From assembly GCA_002309215.1 (NCBI GenBank), contig DBXG01000001.1, positions 1 to 26,951 of the forward strand: a DNA stretch of 26,951 nucleotides, in the 5' to 3' direction. The first letter of the stretch is position 1; every line of letters starts with the position of its first letter. This DNA is from Alphaproteobacteria bacterium UBA1218. Lineage in GTDB: Bacteria; Pseudomonadota; Alphaproteobacteria; Rs-D84. Below, one piece after another: positions 22,305 through 26,951 of this stretch. The notes under the pieces were generated by a model. That model ran no database searches. It worked only from the letters and a program-made list of their open reading frames with translations, and was not told the origin of the DNA. Both the position numbers and the translations under genes were made by a program.

Positions 22305-23527
22305 TGAAACGCGTTGTTGTATCTGGAATTGGACTGGTTAGTGCGCTGGGGTGCGACAAAGACAGCGCCTTTGAACGTTTGCATGTTTATAAAAACGCAG
22401 TTGTTGTGCGTGATGATTTGGCACAGATTAAAGGATTAAATGCGCATATGGTTGCACCAGTTAATGGCTTTGTTATTCCAGAACATTTTACGCGCAAAGT
22501 TTTGCGTACTATGGGACCGGTATCTGTAATGGCGGTATGGTCTGCCGAACAAGCATTAGAAGATGCGGGTTTGTTAAATGATGAAATTATAACATCTGGT
22601 CGGACAGGTGTTGCGTATGGTTCGTCATTTGGTTCTGCGGGACCTGTACTTGATTTTTATTCGATGGTCAAAACACACGAAGTAGGTCCGATTAATTCTT
22701 CATCATATATTAAGATTATGCCACAAACAACGGCTGTGAATATATCGCTTTATTTCAAAACAACAGGTCGTTTGATACCAAGTGGTACTGCATGTACATC
22801 GGGCAGTTTATCGGTTGGTTATGCCTATGAAGCAATCAAATCAGGCGCACAAGATATTATGATTGCAGGTGGTGCTGAAGAATTAGATGCAACCCAGGTT
22901 GCTGTGTTTGATACATTGTATGCGACCAGTGTTAAAAATGATACACCTGATAAAACACCATCGCCATTTGATGTTTCGCGTGATGGGCTGGTTATTGGCG
23001 AAGGTGCGGCAACATTGATACTGGAAGAATACGAACATGCGGTTAAACGTGGTGCAAAGATATATGCTGAAATTGTTGGGTTTGGAACGAATACGGACGG
23101 CACACATATAACACAACCAAACAAAGATACAATGGCAGAATGTATGCGTCTTTCGTTAAATGTAGCAGGGTTAAAACCTGAATCAATCGGGTATATAGAT
23201 ATGCATGGTACGGGAACTAAACATGGCGACATGGCAGAATCATTGGCAACAGAAATGGTCTTTGGAAATAAAACACCATGCAGCACACAAAAGGGCTATG
23301 TTGGACATACATTGGGTGCGTGTGGTGCGCTGGAATCAATTTGGTCAATTCAAATGATGAATAATAATTGGTTTGCACCAACATTAAATTTGAAAACACC
23401 AGATCCAGAATGTGGAAAATTAGATTACATAATGGGTACAGGACGCGAATTTTCAACAGATTATGTAATGAATAATAATTTTGCATTTGGTGGTATAAAT
23501 ACATCATTGATATTCAAAAAAATGTAA
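22304..23527 (+). CDS. apeR: Beta-ketoacyl synthase (ApeR-like)
   Basis: A 407-residue condensing enzyme with triad C164 (GTACTSGS), H301 (MHGTGTKHGD) and H335 (GHTLGACGA). Its sequence is clearly different from the ApeO-like enzyme, so each probably has its own step; in characterised APE systems ApeR acts at chain initiation or as a second KS. Its ATG overlaps the KR stop (TAATG). A terminator follows, marking the end of the rightward operon and of the cluster. Confidence 0.9.
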   Translation: MKRVVVSGIGLVSALGCDKDSAFERLHVYKNAVVVRDDLAQIKGLNAHMVAPVNGFVIPEHFTRKVLRTMGPVSVMAVWSAEQALEDAGLLNDEIITSGRTGVAYGSSFGSAGPVLDFYSMVKTHEVGPINSSSYIKIMPQTTAVNISLYFKTTGRLIPSGTACTSGSLSVGYAYEAIKSGAQDIMIAGGAEELDATQVAVFDTLYATSVKNDTPDKTPSPFDVSRDGLVIGEGAATLILEEYEHAVKRGAKIYAEIVGFGTNTDGTHITQPNKDTMAECMRLSLNVAGLKPESIGYIDMHGTGTKHGDMAESLATEMVFGNKTPCSTQKGYVGHTLGACGALESIWSIQMMNNNWFAPTLNLKTPDPECGKLDYIMGTGREFSTDYVMNNNFAFGGINTSLIFKKM

Positions 23528-23530
23528 AAA

Positions 23531-23558
23531 CGGCGCAACTGCGCCGATTGTTTTTTTT
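23531..23558 (+). terminator. Terminator of the apeO-P-Q-R operon
   Basis: CGGCGC (23531-23536), loop AACT, GCGCCG (23541-23546), then ATTG and eight T. Confidence 0.88.
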
Positions 23559-23580
23559 CACTTTTTTTACCCCCAATTTG

Positions 23581-23589
23581 TGATATAAT
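23581..23589 (+). promoter_or_regulatory. Extended -10 promoter of the InlB-repeat gene
   Basis: TGATATAAT: TG, one base and a perfect TATAAT at 23584-23589. No good -35 is seen 17 bases upstream, as is usual for extended -10 promoters. Confidence 0.55.
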
Positions 23590-23618
23590 ATTTTCCGAAT
23601 AGAAAAGGAAAAAAAGAA

Positions 23619-24404
23619 GTGTTAATCCCCGCAAACCCGCAGAACTCTACACACACAGGTAGTCTTTGCCTAGCCTTTATACTATCTATATTAACATTCC
23701 CAACATTTTCAGAAACATTAGGTAATTCCCCACAGTGCGATAATGCTACATTACATACAACAACAGGTCCTGCAACATTAAATGCCAGATGGACTGCGAA
23801 TACAATTATATTAAATTGGCAACCTGGGGATGATGCGACATTTACCGTCCCAGCACAAAATGATGCCGCATATTCATGCGAATACGATGGTGGAATAACA
23901 TTACCGACCGCGCCAACCAGAAGTGGCTATACATTCGGCGGGTGGCGTGTACATCAATGCAGTTTAAGTGAACAGTATGTGGCGGCTATGTATAACGAAG
24001 TACCAGTTTGGGATGCTCAACACGTTAAATGGGAACCAATAAATGGTGCAAACGGGCGCACAATGGAGAATTTTTTTGGTGTTGGTGCAACTAGTGGTTT
24101 AGAGGCAGGTGAATGGAGTGTGACACTCAACGAAGGCACAATCAAAGGCCGGGCGTTATGCAGTAACACACCAGGAACAGATTGGGCACAAACAGGCACT
24201 CCGAATGAAACAGGTGGCGGCCAATATTGTTGGTGTGGCGGAACAGATTTTGAAAATTCATGTCATGTCGCGTCCCCTTCGTGGGTCTTCTACGGTGACC
24301 TCGACAGTGTGTCTAATTGTGAGCATTATTGTGCAGAGTATTGTGTTTCAGATGTACGAGGAGGTGCATTTTTCCGGCGCGCAATATTTGGGGTGACAGA
24401 ATAA
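23619..24404 (+). CDS. Small secreted protein with an InlB B-type repeat
   Basis: A 261-residue protein starting with GTG; AAGGAA 8 bases upstream and the lack of an ATG upstream of the hydrophobic segment support it. A signal peptide ends near FPTFSETL. One repeat unit, from YSCEYDGGITLP to SGYTFGGWRV, matches the InlB B-repeat (Listeria-Bacteroides repeat, beta-grasp), and the rest contains many cysteines, especially near the end (YCWCGG, CEHYCAEYC), suggesting disulfides in the periplasm or outside the cell. Such proteins are often much larger and repeated; this one is a short member or a remnant. Function is unknown; an adhesin-like role is only an inference from the repeat. Confidence 0.7.
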   Translation: MLIPANPQNSTHTGSLCLAFILSILTFPTFSETLGNSPQCDNATLHTTTGPATLNARWTANTIILNWQPGDDATFTVPAQNDAAYSCEYDGGITLPTAPTRSGYTFGGWRVHQCSLSEQYVAAMYNEVPVWDAQHVKWEPINGANGRTMENFFGVGATSGLEAGEWSVTLNEGTIKGRALCSNTPGTDWAQTGTPNETGGGQYCWCGGTDFENSCHVASPSWVFYGDLDSVSNCEHYCAEYCVSDVRGGAFFRRAIFGVTE

Positions 24405-24423
24405 AATTAATAATACAAAAACA

Positions 24424-24457
24424 ACCGCCCGAATGGGCGGTGTTTATATATTTTTTT
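24424..24457 (+). terminator. Bidirectional terminator between the InlB-repeat gene and virB11
   Basis: ACCGCCC (24424-24430), loop GAAT, GGGCGGT (24435-24441), then a T-rich tract; the minus strand also has a T-rich tail. Confidence 0.82.
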
Positions 24458-24469
24458 CAGATTCGCAAT

Positions 24470-25429
24470 TTATACGATTTCGGTGACAGCACGCAAGCCA
24501 CCTTCGCGGGATAATTGAACAACGCGAATTTTCTTTTTCATTTCTGTGATTAGTTCGCCACGATCATATGCAGGTTGGGTATGTAATATACGATCTGCAA
24601 ATGCAGCGTATGCCGCTTCGGCACTTTCGGCGTGAATTGTTGTATAGAAATGGTCATGTCCTGTCCCCAGCATTTCCCATAAAACCCCCGCGTTATCAGT
24701 TGATATTTCACCACCAATAATTACGTCTGGGGTCATACGAACAACCAAATCAAGTAATCGCGCATAATTAAAATCGTTGTTTTGTTCTGTACGTGATAAA
24801 ATGAAATGAACACGATTTTTTTGTGGAACACGAATTTCACGAGCGTCTTCGACAGTTATAACACGACTGTTTTGATCAATCAATGTTAACATATGATTCA
24901 AGAACGTTGTTTTTCCAGTTGATGTTGCGCCGGATATCAAAATAGGACTGCCGTCATTGATGGCGGACATTAACTTTTCATATGGGTCATCAGGACGTTC
25001 TTTTTTGCGTGCGTTAACTTTTAATAATTGTTTTCCCTTTTGTAAATGATAGTTTTCGAAACTGGTTTCCCTTACACCACCACCGCGGATGTTTAATGCG
25101 ACACCGCCGGTCACATCGCGTTCGTCATATTGAACATTTGGGCCGGCAATCGCAGAAAAACGATGATTCCCAGGTAATGTAGCGTAAACCACAGGAATAC
25201 CATTGATTGGATTAAAAGGGCGTTCGTATATATTCGCAACAGTATGAATTAAATCAACCAAATATTGTTTAGATAAAACAGGTGCATCATACGCAACCCA
25301 CGGAACACGCGCGCCATTAAGACGTAACCAAACTTCGCCAGCATGATTTATTGCTATTTCTTCAACAAAAGAAGGCATATAAAATTCTGCCAGTGGTTTT
25401 AACAAAGATTCAAGAACTACATTACTCAT
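24470..25429 (-). CDS. virB11: VirB11-type type IV secretion ATPase, solitary
   Basis: A 319-residue hexameric secretion ATPase. It has Walker A GATSTGKT (167-174), the VEDARE Asp-box (193-198), Walker B IIGGEIS (237-243) and the His-box TTIHAES (263-269). The length fits VirB11/TrbB rather than the longer CpaF/TadA enzymes. In complete systems it powers assembly and substrate transfer across the inner membrane. No other VirB or VirD4 gene is present in the window, so the apparatus must be elsewhere or the gene works alone. The ATG at 25429 has no strong ribosome-binding site. Confidence 0.85.
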   Translation of the reverse strand: MSNVVLESLLKPLAEFYMPSFVEEIAINHAGEVWLRLNGARVPWVAYDAPVLSKQYLVDLIHTVANIYERPFNPINGIPVVYATLPGNHRFSAIAGPNVQYDERDVTGGVALNIRGGGVRETSFENYHLQKGKQLLKVNARKKERPDDPYEKLMSAINDGSPILISGATSTGKTTFLNHMLTLIDQNSRVITVEDAREIRVPQKNRVHFILSRTEQNNDFNYARLLDLVVRMTPDVIIGGEISTDNAGVLWEMLGTGHDHFYTTIHAESAEAAYAAFADRILHTQPAYDRGELITEMKKKIRVVQLSREGGLRAVTEIV

Positions 25430-25457
25430 AATATTTTATTTTATCATAAATCGTGGC

Positions 25458-25486
25458 TTGAATCAAAAAACTTTATTTGCTAGAAT
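25458..25486 (+). promoter_or_regulatory. Promoter of the lipoprotein-PPIase operon
   Basis: TTGAAT (25458-25463), a 17-base spacer and TAGAAT (25481-25486) with TG before it. The start near 25493 rules out the in-frame starts at 25458 and 25485, and supports the ATG at 25512. Confidence 0.65.
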
Positions 25487-25511
25487 GAAAAAAGAAACAA
25501 GAGAAAAAGAA

Positions 25512-26051
25512 ATGAAAAAAAATATACTTTGTTTGTTGTCTGCCGCGGTTTTGTTGACTGCGTGCAATACTGGTGATAACGATTTTTATGAATCTGATGG
25601 TGGTGCGTATAATGAACACAGTGCACAAATCATGACAGAAAAAAATGAATTTTCTGGAATCGATTCGTATAAACCAAAAACAATGGCAGAACGCGAAGCA
25701 TCATACAACAAATGGAATACTGCGCGTAAAGAAACCAGATGGCAAGAATACAAAGGATCAATGATTCGTGTTGAAATTTTACTGGGCGATACAGAGGTAC
25801 GTGAAATGCGTTTGCGTTTAATGCAAAATGCAGATGGTACTGATATTGATACTGATGTACGTACTGTTTTGGGTAATGTCGCAGATTATGAAATGAAAAA
25901 AGTTTGTGGCCGCAATGCAGAAAGTATCGTTATCGTATATGATCAACCATCAGTAGAGGTTATGCGCCCAACATCGTTCTTTGAATATCGTGTCGAAGCC
26001 GAAGGTCCTACTATTCGCGAATACGGATTCAGATGTGTGTACAAAAAGTAA
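25512..26051 (+). CDS. Hypothetical lipoprotein
   Basis: A 179-residue protein. The signal peptide ends with lipobox LTAC (Cys18) followed by NTGDNDFYESDGG, so it should be lipid-anchored, probably at the outer membrane. The rest is a mixed alpha-beta sequence with no domain I recognise; it contains a Lys/Arg-rich stretch (RKETRWQEYKGS) followed by strands such as IRVEILLGDTEVREM and FFEYRVEAEG. The ATG at 25512 was chosen from the promoter position. It lies 19 bases before the PPIase lipoprotein gene and shares its transcript. Confidence 0.7.
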   Translation: MKKNILCLLSAAVLLTACNTGDNDFYESDGGAYNEHSAQIMTEKNEFSGIDSYKPKTMAEREASYNKWNTARKETRWQEYKGSMIRVEILLGDTEVREMRLRLMQNADGTDIDTDVRTVLGNVADYEMKKVCGRNAESIVIVYDQPSVEVMRPTSFFEYRVEAEGPTIREYGFRCVYKK

Positions 26052-26070
26052 AAAACAAAAAGGATGAAAA

Positions 26071-26385
26071 ATGAAAAAAATCGTAAGTGTACTTGGTGTA
26101 TGTGCTTTGTTGGCTGGCTGTGATAAAGTTGCCAAAAACGGTGATACTGTTGTAATTGATTTTGCTGGATTTTTAGGCACAGAACAATTCGAAGGCGGAA
26201 CTGCTCAAAATTATCCTTTGAAATTGGGATCCGGTACATTTGTTCCTGGATTCGAAGAACAACTGGTTGGGGCTAAGGTTGGTGAAACACGTGATATTAA
26301 TATTACTTTCCCTGAAAATTATGTTCCACAACTTGCTGGTAAAGATGTTGTGTTCAAAGTGACAGTTAAAGAAATCAAAAAATAA
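26071..26385 (+). CDS. Lipoprotein with a trigger-factor-type FKBP PPIase domain
   Basis: A 104-residue protein. The signal peptide has lipobox LAGC (Cys17); Asp at +2 would, by the E. coli rule, favour retention in the inner membrane, facing the periplasm. The remaining 87 residues are one FKBP-type peptidyl-prolyl isomerase domain: [46 protein letters not shown] and [11 protein letters not shown]. The wording of these motifs is closer to the trigger factor PPIase domain than to typical FkpA or FklB, which carry extra helices. AAAAGGATG lies 8 bases before the ATG. A proline-isomerase or chaperone role in the periplasm is likely from family only. Confidence 0.82.
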   Translation: MKKIVSVLGVCALLAGCDKVAKNGDTVVIDFAGFLGTEQFEGGTAQNYPLKLGSGTFVPGFEEQLVGAKVGETRDINITFPENYVPQLAGKDVVFKVTVKEIKK

Positions 26386-26402
26386 TTTTGAAAACAATCA
26401 AA

Positions 26403-26427
26403 AAAAACCGCCGTTTTGGCGGTTTTT
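26403..26427 (+). terminator. Bidirectional terminator between PPIase gene and lpxI
   Basis: AAAACCGCC (26403-26411), loop GTTTT, GGCGGTTTT (26417-26425), with T on both sides. Confidence 0.85.
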
Positions 26428-26444
26428 TATTTGTGTTAGTTTTT

Positions 26445-26951
26445 TTATATTGCCTGGATAAATATTTTTGCCTTGTTCGCAGCATCAATAACAGCCTTTT
26501 TATCAATAACAAAGCATGTTTTTGTATTAACGATAATTCCATGTAATTTTGCAGCAGCCACAGCCCGAACAGTATCAACCCCAATCGCAGGTATATCGAT
26601 TCGTAAGTCTTGACCAGGCTTTGTCATTTTTGCAAACACACCCCCAGATTTTCTTTTGTTTTTACGCATCTCAACAACGCGATCCAGCATGCGTGCAGTA
26701 CCTTCGGCCGCTTCGACAGCGACAACCTGTTTATCAACAACAACAGATGCGCCAATATCTTCGATGCCGATAGTGTGTGAAACCTGAATTGCGCGTTCTA
26801 TGTCGTGCGCATCAGATTTTGATGGTTTTGTTTTTGTTTGAATTCCAGGTTTTTCAAATGTTAATTCTGGTGCCAAATCTTGTGCCGCGACAATTTCATA
26901 TCCGCGTTTTTCCAGCGCCTTGTTTAATGCAACAGCCATAGAATCATACCC
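26445..26951 (-). CDS. lpxI: UDP-2,3-diacylglucosamine pyrophosphatase LpxI (3' part; start off the edge)
   Basis: 168 residues of the C-terminal part are visible; the frame is open to the right edge (GYDS before MAVALNK), so the ATG at 26939 is internal. KPSKSDAHDIERAIQVSHTIG, then QVVAVEAAEGTARMLDR, GGVFAKMTKPGQDLRIDIPAIGVDTV and VIDAANKAKIFI match the LpxI (DUF1009) C-terminal domain. LpxI makes lipid X from UDP-2,3-diacylglucosamine in lipid A synthesis and replaces LpxH in most alphaproteobacteria. It is normally near lpxA/lpxB, which would lie to the right of the window. Confidence 0.9.
   Translation of the reverse strand, partial: GYDSMAVALNKALEKRGYEIVAAQDLAPELTFEKPGIQTKTKPSKSDAHDIERAIQVSHTIGIEDIGASVVVDKQVVAVEAAEGTARMLDRVVEMRKNKRKSGGVFAKMTKPGQDLRIDIPAIGVDTVRAVAAAKLHGIIVNTKTCFVIDKKAVIDAANKAKIFIQAI

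Noticed and set aside
22825..23286. Minus-strand open frame of 153 residues inside apeR
   Set aside because: It is a shadow of a ketosynthase gene with an intact catalytic triad.
1..26951. CRISPR arrays and insertion sequences
   Set aside because: No regularly spaced long repeats with unique spacers and no transposase or terminal inverted repeats were seen.

Overview
The window looks like chromosomal DNA of an AT-rich, Gram-negative alphaproteobacterium, probably host-associated and small-genomed. The clues are a class I lysyl-tRNA synthetase, LpxI (the alphaproteobacterial route to lipid X), outer-membrane lipoprotein machinery, and an HTH protein like the N-terminus of alphaproteobacterial S24 repressors. 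The genus cannot be read from the sequence.

Layout. 1-2490: an accessory stretch that begins with the 3' end of a tRNA-Asn gene and its terminator. It then holds a GIY-YIG/DUF4357 protein, a DUF6088 (AbiEi-like) winged-helix protein with repeated operator sites, an AT-rich array of TGTATA motifs, an inverted 5' half of tRNA-Asn that keeps its own promoter, and a DUF488 protein. 2492-5368: a surface-lipoprotein export pair, a TbpB-like lipoprotein followed by a Slam-type (TPR plus DUF560 barrel) outer-membrane protein, with a hairpin between them. 5473-10757: mostly housekeeping genes (small HTH regulator, lysS, tRNA-Ala with a degenerate 5' copy, rpsU, parC, rpmG).

10844-23527: an aryl polyene (APE) type biosynthetic gene cluster of 15 genes. 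On the minus strand the order is apeC-D-E-F-G-(H+I fused)-J(glycosyltransferase part)-L-M. On the plus strand, reading away from apeC, it is apeO-P-Q-R. A dedicated 4'-phosphopantetheinyl transferase and a free-standing LpxL-like acyltransferase lie at the far left. Together these would charge an aryl acid, load it on acyl carrier proteins, extend and reduce/dehydrate it to a conjugated polyene, attach it to a lipid or sugar, and move it to the outer membrane through the MMPL/LolA-like pair. Two domain-architecture changes stand out relative to enterobacterial clusters: apeH and apeI are fused, and apeJ appears split into separate glycosyltransferase and acyltransferase genes. No apeK thioesterase, apeN lipoprotein, methyltransferase or ammonia lyase is visible.

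23619-26951: a small secreted protein with an InlB-type repeat, a solitary VirB11-type ATPase, two lipoproteins (one a stand-alone trigger-factor-like PPIase domain) and the C-terminal part of lpxI running off the right edge. Convergent pairs are separated by compact bidirectional terminators. The least expected features are the divided, inverted tRNA-Asn, the rearranged APE cluster and the Slam/lipoprotein pair.
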